Source of the DNA: Aromatoleum anaerobium
Lineage (GTDB): Bacteria > Pseudomonadota > Gammaproteobacteria > Burkholderiales > Rhodocyclaceae
Assembly (NCBI RefSeq): GCF_012910705.2
Contig: NZ_WTVG02000038.1
Location: 186,001-250,000 of the forward strand
DNA: 64,000 bases
Direction of reading: 5' to 3'
Under the pieces are notes generated by a model. The model was not told where the DNA came from and searched no databases. It saw only the letters and a list, made by a program, of their open reading frames with translations. Positions 27,250 to 39,768 of this stretch are shown one piece after another. The translations under genes and the position numbers were made by a program. How positions within the stretch are numbered: position 1 is the first letter of the stretch; each line of letters opens with the position of its first letter.

Positions 27250-27393
27250 GCGACCGTGGTCGCCACGACTGTGCGCCGCGTGCTGCCAAGGAATCGCCTT
27301 GGGGATCATGCCTCCGGCCGCATCGATCCTGATCACCCCAGCGGGAGGGGTTTGGCCGGGAGGCCGAAACGGGAGAAAGGAAAAGGAGGAAAA

Positions 27394-27425
27394 GGAAATG
27401 GGCTCACTTTCGTGAGCCCATTTCC
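27394..27425 (-). terminator. Intrinsic terminator after the propionate operon
   Basis: A perfect 14-bp stem (arms 27394-27407 and 27412-27425) with loop tttc lies about 55 bases beyond the pccA stop. On the minus strand it is followed by a T/C-rich tract (CCTTTTCCTCCTTTTCC). It separates pccA from the kamA-like gene. Confidence 0.88.
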
Positions 27426-27479
27426 CAGGCCGGCCACGCAGGATGACTGCGCGGCCGGGCTATCGCAACGGAACCGGTG

Positions 27480-29468
<1,989 letters not shown>

Positions 29469-29490
29469 GTTTTGAAGTCCTCCCCGACGC

Positions 29491-31023
29491 TCAGAGCGGG
29501 ATGTTGCCGTGCTTGCGCCACGGATTGTCGAGCTGCTTGTCGCGCAGCATCGCCAGCGAGCGGCAGATCCGCTTGCGCGTGTTGTGCGGCATGATGACGT
29601 CATCGATGAAGCCGCGGTGCGCCGCGACGAACGGGTTGGCGAACTTCTCCTTGTACTCGGCTTCGCGCGCGGAGATTTTCGTCGGGTCGTTCTTTTCTTC
29701 GCGGAAAATGATCTCGACCGCGCCCTTCGGCCCCATCACCGCAATCTCGGCGGTCGGCCACGCGAGGTTCACGTCGCCGCGCAGGTGCTTCGAGCTCATG
29801 ACGTCGTAGGCACCGCCGTAGGCCTTGCGCGTGATCAGGGTGATCTTCGGCACGGTGCATTCAGCGTACGCGTACAGCAGCTTCGCGCCATGCTTGATGA
29901 TGCCGCCGTACTCCTGGCTGGTGCCGGGCATGAAGCCGGGGACATCGACGAAAGTCACCACCGGGATGTTGAACGCGTCGCAGAAGCGCACGAAGCGCGC
30001 CGCCTTGATCGAGCTCTTGATGTCGAGGCAACCGGCGAGCACCAGCGGCTGGTTCGCGACGATGCCGACTGTCTGGCCTTCCATGCGGCCGAAGCCGATC
30101 AGGATGTTCTTCGCGTAGTCGGGCTGCAGTTCGAAGAAGTCGCCCTCGTCGACGACCTTCGCGATCAGCTCCTTCATGTCGTACGGCTGGTTCGCGTTCG
30201 CCGGCACGAGCGTGTCGAGCGACTCGTCGAGGCGGTCGGCCGGGTCCGCGGTCGGCCTGACCGGCGGCTTTTCGCGGTTCGACAGCGGCAGGAAGTCGAT
30301 GAAGCGACGCAAGCCGGCGAGCGCATCGACGTCGTCCTCGAAGGCGAGGTCGGCAACGCCGCTCTTCGTCGTGTGCGTCACCGCGCCGCCGAGCTCCTCG
30401 GCGGTCACTTCCTCGTGCGTGACGGTCTTCACCACTTCAGGGCCGGTGACGAACATGTACGACGAATCCTTGACCATGAAAATGAAGTCGGTCATCGCCG
30501 GCGAATACACCGCGCCGCCGGCGCATGGCCCCATGATCAACGAGATCTGCGGCACGACGCCGGAGGCCATGACGTTGCGCTGGAACACATCGGCGTAGCC
30601 GCCCAGCGAATCGACACCTTCCTGGATGCGCGCGCCGCCCGAGTCATTGAGCCCGATCACCGGCGCGCCGACCTTCATCGCGTGGTCCATGACCTTGCAG
30701 ATCTTCTGCGCATGGGTCTCCGACAGCGAGCCGCCGAACACCGTGAAGTCCTGCGAGAAGACGAACACCAGCCGGCCATTGACAGTGCCGTAGCCGGTCA
30801 CGACGCCGTCGCCCGGCACGGCTTCGGCGCCCATGCCGAAGTCCGTGCAGCGGTGCTCCTTGAACATGTCCCACTCTTCGAAGCTGTCCTCGTCGAGCAG
30901 CAGCTCGATGCGCTCGCGCGCGGTGAGCTTGCCCTTCGCGTGCTGGGCGTCGATGCGCTTCTGGCCGCCGCCGAGACGGGCTGCCGCGCGCTTTTCGTCC
31001 AGCTGGCGGATGATGTCGTGCAT
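29491..31023 (-). CDS. pccB: Propionyl-CoA carboxylase beta subunit (carboxyltransferase)
   Basis: The protein has 510 residues, the usual PccB length, with the crotonase-like carboxyltransferase fold (N-half [21 protein letters not shown], then [13 protein letters not shown]-half [13 protein letters not shown] and [10 protein letters not shown]). It transfers carboxyl from biotin to propionyl-CoA, giving (S)-methylmalonyl-CoA. A near-perfect AAGGAGG box precedes the ATG. It lies between meaB and pccA. Confidence 0.96.
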   Translation of the reverse strand: MHDIIRQLDEKRAAARLGGGQKRIDAQHAKGKLTARERIELLLDEDSFEEWDMFKEHRCTDFGMGAEAVPGDGVVTGYGTVNGRLVFVFSQDFTVFGGSLSETHAQKICKVMDHAMKVGAPVIGLNDSGGARIQEGVDSLGGYADVFQRNVMASGVVPQISLIMGPCAGGAVYSPAMTDFIFMVKDSSYMFVTGPEVVKTVTHEEVTAEELGGAVTHTTKSGVADLAFEDDVDALAGLRRFIDFLPLSNREKPPVRPTADPADRLDESLDTLVPANANQPYDMKELIAKVVDEGDFFELQPDYAKNILIGFGRMEGQTVGIVANQPLVLAGCLDIKSSIKAARFVRFCDAFNIPVVTFVDVPGFMPGTSQEYGGIIKHGAKLLYAYAECTVPKITLITRKAYGGAYDVMSSKHLRGDVNLAWPTAEIAVMGPKGAVEIIFREEKNDPTKISAREAEYKEKFANPFVAAHRGFIDDVIMPHNTRKRICRSLAMLRDKQLDNPWRKHGNIPL

Positions 31024-31084
31024 TGAAAAACCTCCTTGTGAGTCCTGCCGCCGCGCGAAGCATGACGGCAGTCGAAATCGGTCC

Positions 31085-31114
31085 AGCTCAGGTCAGTTCA
31101 GCTCAGGTCAGTTC
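31085..31114. repeat. Two tandem 15-bp repeats between meaB and pccB
   Basis: The unit agctcaggtcagttc occurs at 31085-31099 and 31100-31114, and a partial unit (aactcagctcag) runs into the meaB stop codon at 31118-31120. It is one of two short tandem arrays that flank meaB. Confidence 0.8.
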
Positions 31115-31117
31115 AAC

Positions 31118-32146
31118 TCAGCTCAGATATCCCAGCAGCCTGGCCGCCGCGGCCGCCGGCGTCGTCGTGCCCTGCTCGACTGCGGCCTGCAGCGGCGCGA
31201 GGTCGGCGCGCACTCGCGGGTGGTCGCGAAAGCGGCTGCGCAGCCCGCTGTCGATCATTTCCCACATCCACGCCAGCGCCTGGTGCCGGCGCTTCGCGTC
31301 GAACTCTCCGGTCGGCACCAGCGTGTCCCGGTAGCGCTTCACTTCGTCCCAGAACCCGGCGACGCCGTCCTTCTGCAGCGCCGACAGCGTCAGCACCGGC
31401 GGCGTCCAGTGCGGCGACGCGTGACGGAACATCATCAGCGCGCTTTTCATCTGCGACTTCGCGAGCTGCGCCGCGCGCGGATCGATGTCGGCCTTGTTGA
31501 TGACGATCAGGTCGGCGATCTCCATGATCCCCTTCTTGATCGCCTGCAGGTCGTCGCCGGCGTTGGGCAGCTGCAGCAGGCAGAAGATGTCGGTCATGCC
31601 GGCGACCGCGGTCTCCGACTGGCCGACGCCGACCGTCTCGACGATGATCACGTCGAAGCCCGCCGCCTCGCACACGAGCATCGTCTCGCGCGTCTTCGCC
31701 GCGACCCCGCCGAGCGAACCGGCCGACGGGCTCGGACGGATATACGCTTCGGTGCGCTGCGACAGCAGCTCCATGCGCGTCTTGTCGCCGAGGATCGAGC
31801 CGCCGGTCACCGACGACGACGGATCGACCGCGAGCACCGCGACGCGATGCCCCTGTTCGATGAGGTACAGCCCGAGCGCCTCGATGAACGTCGACTTGCC
31901 GACGCCGGGCACGCCGGAGATGCCGACGCGCAGCGCATTGCCGCTCGCCGGCAGCAGCGCCTCCATGACCTTGTGCGCGCGCGCCTGGTGGTCCTCGCGC
32001 GACGACTCGATCAGCGTGATCGTCTTCGCCAGCGGGCGCAGTTGGCCGGCCAGCACGCCGTCGACCAAGGCGCGGTCGGCGGCGTCGAGCTCGGGCACGA
32101 AATCGGCCCTGGATTCCGGCAGGCGTTCGGATTTGTTCATCGGCAT
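31118..32146 (-). CDS. meaB: Methylmalonyl-CoA mutase-associated GTPase MeaB
   Basis: The protein is about 342 residues of the MeaB/ArgK G3E GTPase family, which protects and reloads the adenosylcobalamin mutase. The Walker A motif GVPGVGKST is at residues 78-86, the switch and base regions VDPSSS, ETVGVGQSE and NKADID are present. I chose the ATG at 32146 with GGA 7 bases upstream. An in-frame extension upstream would translate a 9-bp repeat array as repeated Tyr-Glu-Ser and is not credible. It lies between mcm and pccB. Confidence 0.94.
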   Translation of the reverse strand: MPMNKSERLPESRADFVPELDAADRALVDGVLAGQLRPLAKTITLIESSREDHQARAHKVMEALLPASGNALRVGISGVPGVGKSTFIEALGLYLIEQGHRVAVLAVDPSSSVTGGSILGDKTRMELLSQRTEAYIRPSPSAGSLGGVAAKTRETMLVCEAAGFDVIIVETVGVGQSETAVAGMTDIFCLLQLPNAGDDLQAIKKGIMEIADLIVINKADIDPRAAQLAKSQMKSALMMFRHASPHWTPPVLTLSALQKDGVAGFWDEVKRYRDTLVPTGEFDAKRRHQALAWMWEMIDSGLRSRFRDHPRVRADLAPLQAAVEQGTTTPAAAAARLLGYLS

Positions 32147-32193
32147 CGATACATCCGGTGCATCACTTCGCGGGACGGTTCCGCCGGGGCAAC

Positions 32194-32238
32194 AGCTCTC
32201 GTAGCTCTCGTAGCTCTCGTAACTCTCGTAACTCTCGT
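32194..32238. repeat. Five tandem 9-bp repeats upstream of meaB
   Basis: Units of agctctcgt (three copies) and aactctcgt (two copies) run without gaps. They sit about 50 bases before the meaB ATG, in the leader of the gene, and abut a long inverted repeat. The copy number may be variable. Confidence 0.85.
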
Positions 32239-32313
32239 AGGGCGGAAAAGCCGAAGGCGCCTTTCGCCGCATGTCATACCGCTGGCGGAAGGCGCTACGC
32301 TTTTCCGCCCTAC
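32237..32313. repeat. REP-like long inverted repeat between mcm and meaB
   Basis: The 15-bp outer arms 32237-32251 and 32299-32313 (gtagggcggaaaagc and its complement) are perfect, and the inner parts (ggcgcctttcgcc against ggcggaaggcgc) also nearly pair, giving a hairpin of about 77 bases. The outer sequence resembles dispersed gtagggcgga-type palindromes common in Rhodocyclales intergenic DNA. It may modulate mRNA stability or partial termination within the operon. Confidence 0.75.
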
Positions 32314-32321
32314 GCCCGTAA

Positions 32322-34502
32322 TCACGCCTTGACGCGCGCCGCGCGGATCTGCTTCAGCACTTCGCGCGCCGCAGTCTGGATCGGCGTGCCGGGCCCGAAG
32401 ATCCCCTTCGCGCCGGCCGCGTACAGCCCGTCGTAGTCCTGCGCCGGGATCACGCCGCCGACGAAGACGACGATGTCGTCGGCGCCGAGCTTCTTCAGCC
32501 CGTCGATGATCTCCGGCACCAGCGTCTTGTGGCCGGCGGCGAGGCTCGAGCAGCCGATCGCATGCACGTCGTTCTCGACCGCGTGGCGCGCCGCCTCTTC
32601 CGGCGTCTGGAAGAGCGGGCCGATGTCGATGTCGAAGCCGAGGTCGGCGAACGCCGACGCGACGACTTTCGCGCCGCGGTCGTGGCCGTCCTGGCCGAGC
32701 TTCGCGATCATGATGCGCGGGCGGCGGCCTTCCTCGGCGACGAAGGCCTCGATGTCGGCTTTCAGCGCCTTCCAGTCGGCGTCGTTCTCGACGACGGCGC
32801 CATACACGCCGGACACCGCCTGCGGGTTCGCGCGGTAGCGGCCGAACACCTTCTCCAGCGCGTCGGACACTTCGCCGACCGTCGCACGCACGCGCACCGC
32901 CTTCACCGCGAGGTCGAGCAGGTTGCCTTCGCGGCTGCCGTTCTGCCCGGCTTCCGCGCACGCGGTCAGCGCGTCGAGCGCGGCTTTCACGGCGGCCGCG
33001 TCGCGCGTCGCGCGGATCTGCTTCAGCCGCGCGATCTGAGAATCGCGCACCGCGTGGTTGTCGATGTCGAGGATCTCGATCGCGTCTTCCTTCGCGAGCT
33101 TGTACTTGTTCACGCCGACGATGACGTCCTTGCCCGAGTCGATGCGCGCCTGCTTCTCGGCGGCACATTCCTCGACTTTCATCTTCGCCCAGCCCGACTC
33201 GACGGCTTTCGTCATGCCGCCCATCGCCTCGATCTCCTCGATCAGGCTCCACGCGGTGTCGGCCATGTCCTGGGTCAGCTTCTCCATCATGTAGGAGCCC
33301 GCCCACGGGTCGACGACGTTACAGATGTGCGTTTCTTCCTGGATGATGATCTGCGTGTTGCGCGCGATGCGTGCCGAGAACTCGGTCGGCAGCGCGATCG
33401 CTTCGTCGAGCGCGTTCGTGTGCAGCGACTGCGTGCCGCCGAACACCGCCGCCATCGCCTCGATCGTCGTGCGCACGACGTTGTTGTACGGGTCCTGCTC
33501 GGTCAGCGACCAGCCCGAAGTCTGCGAGTGCGTGCGCAGCATCATCGACTTCGCGCTCTTCGGGTTGAAGCCCTTCATGATCCGCCACCACAGCAGGCGC
33601 GCGGCGCGCATCTTCGCGACTTCGAGATAGAAGTTCATCCCGACCGCCCAGAAGAACGACAGCCGGCCGGCGAACGCATCGACGTCCATGCCGCTGTTGA
33701 TGCCGGTGCGCACGTATTCCAGACCGTCGGCGAGCGTGAACGCCAGTTCGATCGCTTGGTTCGCGCCCGCTTCCTGGATGTGATAGCCGGAGATCGAGAT
33801 CGAGTTGAACTTCGGCATGTGCTGCGCGGTGTAGCCGAAGATGTCGGCGATGATCTTCATCGACGGCGTCGGCGGGTAGATATAGGTGTTGCGGACCATG
33901 AACTCCTTGAGGATGTCGTTCTGGATGGTCCCGGAGAGCTTGTCCTGGCTGACGCCCTGCTCTTCGGCGGCGACGATGTAGCCGGCGAGGATCGGCAGCA
34001 CCGCGCCGTTCATCGTCATCGACACCGACACCTTGTCGAGCGGGATGCTGTCGAAGAGGATCTTCATGTCTTCGACCGAGTCGATCGCGACCCCGGCCTT
34101 GCCGACGTCGCCGGTCACGCGCGGATGGTCGGAGTCGTAGCCGCGGTGCGTCGCCAGATCGAACGCGACCGACACCCCTTGGCCGCCCGCGGCAAGCGCC
34201 TTGCGGTAGAACGCGTTGGATTCCTCGGCGGTCGAGAAGCCCGCGTACTGGCGGATCGTCCACGGCTTGACCGCGTACATCGTCGGCTGCGGCCCGCGCA
34301 GGAAAGGCTCGAAGCCCGGCAGCGTGTCGGTGTGCGGCAGGTCGGCGATGTCGGCCTTCGTATACAGCGGCTTCACCGCGATCCCCTCGGGGGTGATCCA
34401 GTTCAGCTTTTCGATGTCGCCGTCGGGCGCGTGCTTCGCCGCGGCCTTCTTCCAGGCATCCAAATCCGGCTCGGGGTAGGCCGGCATCTTGGCGTTCGAC
34501 AT
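32322..34502 (-). CDS. mcm: Methylmalonyl-CoA mutase (single-subunit)
   Basis: The 726-residue enzyme converts methylmalonyl-CoA to succinyl-CoA. The N-terminal TIM barrel includes the MCM substrate region ([20 protein letters not shown]) and [12 protein letters not shown]; the C-terminal B12 domain carries DGHDRG at 605-610 with axial His607. The length matches the E. coli ScpA-type enzyme. It is the first gene of the minus-strand propionate operon (mcm, meaB, pccB, pccA) and is divergent from a GntR-type regulator, with promoters overlapping a palindrome. Confidence 0.96.
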   Translation of the reverse strand: MSNAKMPAYPEPDLDAWKKAAAKHAPDGDIEKLNWITPEGIAVKPLYTKADIADLPHTDTLPGFEPFLRGPQPTMYAVKPWTIRQYAGFSTAEESNAFYRKALAAGGQGVSVAFDLATHRGYDSDHPRVTGDVGKAGVAIDSVEDMKILFDSIPLDKVSVSMTMNGAVLPILAGYIVAAEEQGVSQDKLSGTIQNDILKEFMVRNTYIYPPTPSMKIIADIFGYTAQHMPKFNSISISGYHIQEAGANQAIELAFTLADGLEYVRTGINSGMDVDAFAGRLSFFWAVGMNFYLEVAKMRAARLLWWRIMKGFNPKSAKSMMLRTHSQTSGWSLTEQDPYNNVVRTTIEAMAAVFGGTQSLHTNALDEAIALPTEFSARIARNTQIIIQEETHICNVVDPWAGSYMMEKLTQDMADTAWSLIEEIEAMGGMTKAVESGWAKMKVEECAAEKQARIDSGKDVIVGVNKYKLAKEDAIEILDIDNHAVRDSQIARLKQIRATRDAAAVKAALDALTACAEAGQNGSREGNLLDLAVKAVRVRATVGEVSDALEKVFGRYRANPQAVSGVYGAVVENDADWKALKADIEAFVAEEGRRPRIMIAKLGQDGHDRGAKVVASAFADLGFDIDIGPLFQTPEEAARHAVENDVHAIGCSSLAAGHKTLVPEIIDGLKKLGADDIVVFVGGVIPAQDYDGLYAAGAKGIFGPGTPIQTAAREVLKQIRAARVKA

Positions 34503-34748
34503 GACAAAACCCTCTCTGATTCAGGGCCACCAAGGGCGGCCGTGCGATATTCGGTGAAACACGAACCGGGTCGAAACCCGGCTGAACCGGCTGAACAACG
34601 ATGCCGGCGACGACGAGACCGCCCGCGGACCAATGCCGCAGGCGGCCGTCGACGCTCCTGTTTGCGGCGTAGCGCTCTCCCTTCCTTCGCCCGGGCTCGG
34701 CGCGTTGCCGAACCCGTGGCACTCCCATCCTACGCCGCGCACCGGAAG

Positions 34749-34776
34749 TTGACTTGTGCCGACCGGCGAATAATAC
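34749..34776 (+). promoter_or_regulatory. Probable sigma70 promoter of the gntR-type gene
   Basis: The elements TTGACT (34749-34754) and TAATAC (34771-34776) are separated by 16 bases. The predicted start falls on the palindrome at 34783-34792, about 65 bases before the regulator ATG. Confidence 0.7.
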
Positions 34777-34799
34777 TTTATCCATAATTATGAATGCAA
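34770..34799 (-). promoter_or_regulatory. Probable sigma70 promoter of the mcm operon
   Basis: On the minus strand TTGCAT (34799-34794) and TATTAT (34775-34770) are 18 bases apart. This promoter overlaps the divergent one, and its spacer contains the 10-bp palindrome. The leader to the mcm ATG would be about 260 bases. Confidence 0.65.
34783..34792. promoter_or_regulatory. 10-bp palindrome cataattatg, candidate operator
   Basis: The perfect palindrome sits between the -35 and -10 of the mcm promoter and at the start site of the regulator promoter. A dimeric GntR/FadR-type repressor bound here would control both. It is also an AT-rich island in GC-rich DNA. Confidence 0.6.
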
Positions 34800-34850
34800 C
34801 TCCGGAAACGTCGTCTCCGGAACGCGACAACCCTGAGCAGTGAAACGCCA

Positions 34851-35522
34851 ATGACCGCCACCCGCATCGCCCCGCTCGCCCTCTACCAGGAGGTCGCCGA
34901 GCGGCTGCGCCAGCGCATTTACTCGCATGATCTCGCGCCCGGCACGTGGATCGACGAGCAGGCGTTGGCCGACGACTACGGCATCTCGCGCACCCCGCTG
35001 CGCGAGGCGCTGAAAGTGCTCGCGTCCGAGGGACTCGTCACGCTCAAGCCGCGCCGCGGCTGCTACGTGACCGAGATTTCGGAGCGCGATCTCGATGAGA
35101 TATTCAGCGTCATGGCGCTGCTCGAAGGTCAGTGCGCGCATATCACCGCCCGCAAGGCGACGGACGCCGACCTCGAACGGCTGCGGAAAATCCACGAAAA
35201 ACTGGAAAAAGCCGCCGGCAGCGGTGACATCGACGGTTATTTCGAAGCCAACCAGGCTTTCCACCAGGCGCTGCAGAAGATCACCGACAATCGCTGGCTG
35301 CTGCAGGTCATCGAGGACTTGCGCAAGGTCATCAAGTTGTCGCGCCACCATTCGCTGTTCAGCGAAGGCCGGCTCGAACAATCGCTTGCCGAGCACCGCA
35401 GCATCCTCGCCGCGCTCGCTGAACGCGATGCGCAGCGGGCGGAACTGCTGATGCGCGCTCATATCGACAGCGGGCGCGCGGCCCTCGCACGGATCGCGAA
35501 AGCCCGCAACAAGGTCGCCTGA
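34851..35522 (+). CDS. GntR family regulator, FCD (FadR-like) subfamily
   Basis: The protein has 223 residues: an N-terminal winged helix (~10-75, with DEQALADDYGISRTPLREAL) and a helical FCD effector domain whose probable metal or ligand residues include the His in FHQAL and the late AEHRSILAAL. FCD regulators of this kind typically sense small carboxylates or acyl derivatives. It is divergent from the mcm operon with a shared promoter zone and is probably its repressor. Confidence 0.9.
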   Translation: MTATRIAPLALYQEVAERLRQRIYSHDLAPGTWIDEQALADDYGISRTPLREALKVLASEGLVTLKPRRGCYVTEISERDLDEIFSVMALLEGQCAHITARKATDADLERLRKIHEKLEKAAGSGDIDGYFEANQAFHQALQKITDNRWLLQVIEDLRKVIKLSRHHSLFSEGRLEQSLAEHRSILAALAERDAQRAELLMRAHIDSGRAALARIAKARNKVA

Positions 35523-35544
35523 GCCCCGAACAAGGGGTATCAGG
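35518..35544. terminator. Bidirectional hairpin over the gntR/fumC stop codons
   Basis: The sequence cctga-gcccc-gaacaa-gggg-ta-tcagg forms a stem with one small bulge that includes both convergent stop codons (35520-35522 and 35540-35542). No T-run is present. Confidence 0.4.
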
Positions 35545-36940
35545 CACCCGGCCGCGTCATCGCCTCCGGGTCGACCCACAGATCGAACTCCTCGGCGCCG
35601 ACGTAGCCCGACGCGAGCGCCGCCTCGCGCAGCGACAGGCCTCCCTGGTGCGCCTTCTTCGCGATCTCGGCGGCACGGTCGTAACCGATCTGGCGGTTCA
35701 GCGCCGTCACCAGCATCAGGTTCTTTTCGAGATTCTCGCGGATGCGCGGCAGGTTCGGCAGCAGGCCGCGCGCGCAGTGCGCCTCGAACGCGTCACAGCT
35801 GTCGGCGAGCAGCGCGATGCTCTCCAGCACGTTGTGCGCCATCACCGGCTTGTAGACATTCAGCTGGAAGTTCCCCTGCGTGCCGGCGAAGGCGACCGCC
35901 GCGTCGTTGCCGAACACCTGCACGCACACCATCGTCAGCGCCTCGCACTGCGTCGGGTTGACCTTGCCCGGCATGATCGACGACCCCGGCTCGTTCTCGG
36001 GGATCGTCAGTTCGCCGATGCCGCAGCGCGGCCCGCTCGCGAGCCAGCGCACGTCGTTCGCCATCTTCATCAGACCGCCGGCGAGCGTGCGCATCGCCGC
36101 CGACGCCTGTACCAGCGCGTCGTGCGCAGCCAGCGCGAAGAAGCGGTCCGGCGCACTGCGGAACGGGCGGCCGGTGAGCGCGGCGATCTCCGCCGCCGCG
36201 CGGTCGCCGAAGCGCGGATGCGCGTTGAGCCCGGTGCCGACTGCGGTGCCGCCGATCGCCAGGTCGTACAGCCCCGGCAGCGCGCCCCCGACTGCCGCGA
36301 TGCCGAAATCGATCTGTGCGACCCACGCCCCGATCTCCTGCCCGAGCGTGATCGGCGTCGCATCCTGCAGGTGCGTGCGTCCGGTCTTGACGACGTCGCT
36401 GAACTCCTTCGCCTTGTCGGCGAGCGTGCCGCGCAGCCGCGCCACCGCCGGCAGCAGGCGATCGTGCAGCTGCTCGACCGCCGCGATATGCATCGCGGTG
36501 GGAAAAGTGTCGTTCGACGACTGGCCGCGGTTCACGTGGTCGTTCGGATGCACCGGGCGCTTTGAACCCAGCTCGCCGCCGGCCAGCTCGATCGCGCGGT
36601 TCGCGATGACCTCGTTCGCGTTCATGTTCGACTGCGTACCGGAACCGGTCTGGAACACGACCAGCGGGAAGTGTGCGTCGAGCGTGCCGTCGATGACCTC
36701 GTCCGCGGCGCGCTCGATCAGCACCGCGACTTCCGGGGCCAACTCGCCGAGTTCCGCATTCGCCCGGGCCGCCGCCTTCTTCAGGATGCCCAGCGCACGG
36801 ATCATCGCCCGTCCCCAGCGGAAGCGCTCGGTACCGATCGGGAAATGCGCCACCGAGCGTTCGGTCTGGGCTCCCCAGTAACGGTCCGCCGCCACTTCGA
36901 CAGGTCCCATCGAATCGGTTTCGGTACGCGTGGCATTCAT
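35540..36940 (-). CDS. fumC: Class II fumarate hydratase
   Basis: The protein is about 466 residues, the usual FumC length, and belongs to the fumarase/aspartase superfamily. It hydrates fumarate to L-malate in the TCA cycle. Signatures include [15 protein letters not shown], the [11 protein letters not shown] region and the mobile-loop motif [11 protein letters not shown] holding the catalytic serine. Two adjacent ATGs (36943, 36940) follow a GGGAG box; spacing favours the second. It could consume the succinate-derived fumarate produced downstream of the propionate route. Confidence 0.95.
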   Translation of the reverse strand: MNATRTETDSMGPVEVAADRYWGAQTERSVAHFPIGTERFRWGRAMIRALGILKKAAARANAELGELAPEVAVLIERAADEVIDGTLDAHFPLVVFQTGSGTQSNMNANEVIANRAIELAGGELGSKRPVHPNDHVNRGQSSNDTFPTAMHIAAVEQLHDRLLPAVARLRGTLADKAKEFSDVVKTGRTHLQDATPITLGQEIGAWVAQIDFGIAAVGGALPGLYDLAIGGTAVGTGLNAHPRFGDRAAAEIAALTGRPFRSAPDRFFALAAHDALVQASAAMRTLAGGLMKMANDVRWLASGPRCGIGELTIPENEPGSSIMPGKVNPTQCEALTMVCVQVFGNDAAVAFAGTQGNFQLNVYKPVMAHNVLESIALLADSCDAFEAHCARGLLPNLPRIRENLEKNLMLVTALNRQIGYDRAAEIAKKAHQGGLSLREAALASGYVGAEEFDLWVDPEAMTRPGA

Positions 36941-37039
36941 CATCGTCTCCCGGCCGTCTCGCGGCCCCAGCCAATTTGACGCGCGCTGCCGGCGGGGATT
37001 CCCCAAACACAGGCTCGCTGCCCAATTGTGGTATTTGTA

Positions 37040-37072
37040 AGGATATGCAACGACCGGATGTCTTAATATCCT
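37040..37072. promoter_or_regulatory. 7-bp inverted repeat in the fumC/kinase intergenic region
   Basis: The arms aggatat (37040-37046) and atatcct (37066-37072) are perfect with a 19-base spacer. They lie in the AT-richer centre of the 206-base divergent region and may bind the downstream response regulator. The sequence offers no further proof. Confidence 0.4.
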
Positions 37073-37146
37073 GACATTCGGCAGAGGGGCAATTGCTCCT
37101 GACAGATGCGCGCAAAGCGCCACCGACCGAAGGGAGAACTCCAACG

Positions 37147-38853
37147 ATGGACAACAGCAACGCCACCTCGGCGGCGACGCTCCCGCCTGGCGTTGGGAAC
37201 GTCGGCCTGCACCTGAACCCCGAGCTTCGGCGGATTCTGGCGAACATTCGCGTTCTCGTGGCGATCGTTGCCGAAACGGAAGCCATCTCGCTCTCGGGCG
37301 CGGGACGCACGCCGGCCGCGCTCGCGGTCCTCGGCTATGCCGCGTATGCCAGTTGGTTGTGCTGGGCGGAAACCCGCGGCAGTCGCCCGATTCTGCCGCG
37401 CCTCACGCCGTGGGTCGATGCGGCCTGGATCCTGCTCTTCGCCTGGCTCGCCGAGGCGCAAAGCAGCCTGTTCATCCTGCTGCTGCTCTTTCCGGTTCTG
37501 TTCGCGTCGCTGAGCTTCGGCTTCGTTTCCGGCCTGCTGGTTTCGCTGTTCGCCGCGGCGGTCGCGGCAGCCCAGCTGATCCTCCACGACCGGTACGGCA
37601 ACCTCCCGTGGCAGGGCGCGATGCTGCAGCCGCTGTCGGTCCTCGTGCTCGGCCCGCTGGTGGCCGGCCTCGCGCGAGCCGGCGTGCAGATGAACGAGCA
37701 GCTGACGGTCGCCGATCGCCTGCTCGGGCAGGTGGACCCGCGCCTGGGCGTGCAGCGGGTCGCGGAGACGATGCTGCGCGCGCTCACGCGCCATTTCGAA
37801 GCCGATCTGGGCTTGATTCTGCTGTGGCTCCCCGACAGCGAGCCGCGGCTGTTTCATTGCAACGCCAGCGGCAAAGTCAGCGAATTATCGGGCGAGCTGC
37901 ACGCCAGCCTGGTCGAGTCGCTGGGCCGCCTGCCGTCCGACGTCGCTGTCGTGCATCATCTCGGGCACCTGTTCGGCCGCTTTCCGCTCCGTTATCACAG
38001 CGGCTTCCACCTCGAAACCAAATCGCCGAGCAGCGCAGCACGGCCCGCCGCCGAACACCTCGCCGAACTGCTTGACGCACAGTCGATAATCGCGATGCCG
38101 ATTTGCCGCCGTGCGCCGCACCCCTGCCGGCTGCTGCTCGAGTCGCGGCACCGGCGCTACCGCGCCCGCGACGCCGACCTTCTGTACGGGGTGATGGAGC
38201 AGCTCGCACCGGTCATCGAAAACGCGGGCCTGCTGGAGCGACTGACCGAAGCCGCGATGGCGGCCGAACGCGCCCGCATCGGCCGCGATCTCCATGACAC
38301 CGCAATCCAGCCCTACCTGGGGCTCAAGTATGGGATCGAGGCGCTGGCACGCAAGACCGCCCATGACAATCCGCTGCACGGCGACATCCTCGCCCTGAAG
38401 GACGTCGCGATATCCGAACTACATGAACTGCGCGAACTGGTGACCGGCATGCGCAGCAGCGCGAGCGGGGCCGACGACACCATCGGTCTCGCGCTGCGCC
38501 GGCAGGCCAAACGCTTTTCCGAGCTTTTCGGCATTGCCGTGTCGGTGAGCTGTCCGGACGATCTGCCGATCAGCCGCAAGCTCGCCAGCGCGATCTTCCC
38601 CATCGTCAGCGAAGCGCTCACCAACATCCGCCGGCACACCAACGCCGTGCGTGCCGATATCGAACTCGGCGTGCAGGCCGACACGTATGTTCTGCGAATC
38701 AGCAACGCGCACGGCGAGGCGGCGGCTCCACCCGCACCGTTCGTGCCGCGCGCGATCGTGGAACGCGCGCGATCTCTGTACGGATGTGCAGAAGTCGACC
38801 TTCAGCGACCCGGTTTCACTGATCTAATCATCTCCATCCCCAAGACTTCATGA
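37147..38853 (+). CDS. NarX/DegS-type sensor histidine kinase (HisKA_3)
   Basis: The protein is about 568 residues. Residues ~50-180 are hydrophobic with five or six transmembrane segments, followed by a GAF-like region (~200-360) and a HisKA_3 domain with [13 protein letters not shown] (His383). The ATPase domain has its N-box ([12 protein letters not shown]), but the expected DNGxG box reads SNAHGEAA, so ATP binding may be weak or divergent. The following gene, a LuxR-type regulator, starts 13 bases later and is its likely partner. Confidence 0.88.
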   Translation: MDNSNATSAATLPPGVGNVGLHLNPELRRILANIRVLVAIVAETEAISLSGAGRTPAALAVLGYAAYASWLCWAETRGSRPILPRLTPWVDAAWILLFAWLAEAQSSLFILLLLFPVLFASLSFGFVSGLLVSLFAAAVAAAQLILHDRYGNLPWQGAMLQPLSVLVLGPLVAGLARAGVQMNEQLTVADRLLGQVDPRLGVQRVAETMLRALTRHFEADLGLILLWLPDSEPRLFHCNASGKVSELSGELHASLVESLGRLPSDVAVVHHLGHLFGRFPLRYHSGFHLETKSPSSAARPAAEHLAELLDAQSIIAMPICRRAPHPCRLLLESRHRRYRARDADLLYGVMEQLAPVIENAGLLERLTEAAMAAERARIGRDLHDTAIQPYLGLKYGIEALARKTAHDNPLHGDILALKDVAISELHELRELVTGMRSSASGADDTIGLALRRQAKRFSELFGIAVSVSCPDDLPISRKLASAIFPIVSEALTNIRRHTNAVRADIELGVQADTYVLRISNAHGEAAAPPAPFVPRAIVERARSLYGCAEVDLQRPGFTDLIISIPKTS

Positions 38854-38866
38854 GCAGGGACGAATC

Positions 38867-39550
38867 ATGGTAGTAACCACCGAAAGTCCGATCCGCGTAT
38901 TCCTCGTGGATGACCACCGCGCCACGCTGTGGGGGCTCGAGCGGCTGATCGACAGCGCTGCCGGCCGCATGCGCCTGGTCGGCAGCGCCACCAGCATGGC
39001 AGAGCTGCTCTCGTCGCCCGAAAGCCGCGAGGCCGACGTGATCGTGCTCGATCTCGACCTGGGCGGCCTCGACTCCAGCACCTCGCTGGCCAACCTGCAA
39101 CGGACCATCAACGCCCGCATCCTGGTGCTCACCGGCGCACGCGATCTCGATGTGCATCGCCGCGCGGTGCTGGCCGGCGCACGCGGAGTCGTCAGGAAGG
39201 AAGAACCGGTGGACGTGCTGTTGCGCGCGATCGAGAAAGTCCACGAGGGCGACGTCTGGGTCAACCGCGCGCTGATCGGCGACATCATGGACATACTGAC
39301 CGGCGCCCGCCCGGCCGACGACGAGCACAGCGTCAGGATCGCCAGCCTGACGCCGAAGGAACATGAAGTGATCGCCGCGGTGGTCCGGCATCGGGGCGCA
39401 AAAAGCCTGATCATCGCAGAAGGCCTCGGCATCAGCGAACACACGCTGCGCAACCACCTCACCGTGATCTACCACAAGCTCGAACTGCACGGCCGGCTCG
39501 AACTTTACGTGTACGCCAAGGAACACGGGCTCGGCGCGGCCGACCAGTAA
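38867..39550 (+). CDS. NarL/LuxR-type response regulator
   Basis: The protein has 227 residues: a receiver domain (~8-125) with acidic residues in LVDDHR, phosphoacceptor Asp62 in VLDLDLGG and a lysine in VVRKEEP, then a LuxR helix-turn-helix (LTPKEHEVIAAVVRH, then IAEGLGISEHTLRNHLTVIY). It pairs with the upstream kinase. A 2-oxoacid dehydrogenase operon starts about 220 bases downstream on the same strand and is a possible target. Confidence 0.92.
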   Translation: MVVTTESPIRVFLVDDHRATLWGLERLIDSAAGRMRLVGSATSMAELLSSPESREADVIVLDLDLGGLDSSTSLANLQRTINARILVLTGARDLDVHRRAVLAGARGVVRKEEPVDVLLRAIEKVHEGDVWVNRALIGDIMDILTGARPADDEHSVRIASLTPKEHEVIAAVVRHRGAKSLIIAEGLGISEHTLRNHLTVIYHKLELHGRLELYVYAKEHGLGAADQ

Positions 39551-39768
39551 GTTCCGCCCTCGGCGCGGCCGCGCACATTCGGGAACGGCGGGATGGACCG
39601 CGGTGTCCATAAGCCGGATACCGCAGCGACGTGTCATTGCCGTTTCCGCCGGTCAAGCAAAGACACCGATCCGTGGCGGGAGCCGGAATATTCCGATGCA
39701 GTTAGAGCGTCAGTCAGTCTGCATCCCGCGTGCGGTGGTCTAGACTGACAGGAAACAAGGAGCTTGCG

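Noticed and set aside
32194-32238. Possible CRISPR array
   Set aside because: The units are 9 bases long with no spacers, and no cas genes are present.
32147-32272. N-terminal extension of MeaB with repeated Tyr-Glu-Ser
   Set aside because: It merely translates the 9-bp tandem array and REP-like hairpin; family alignment and the ribosome site place the start at 32146.
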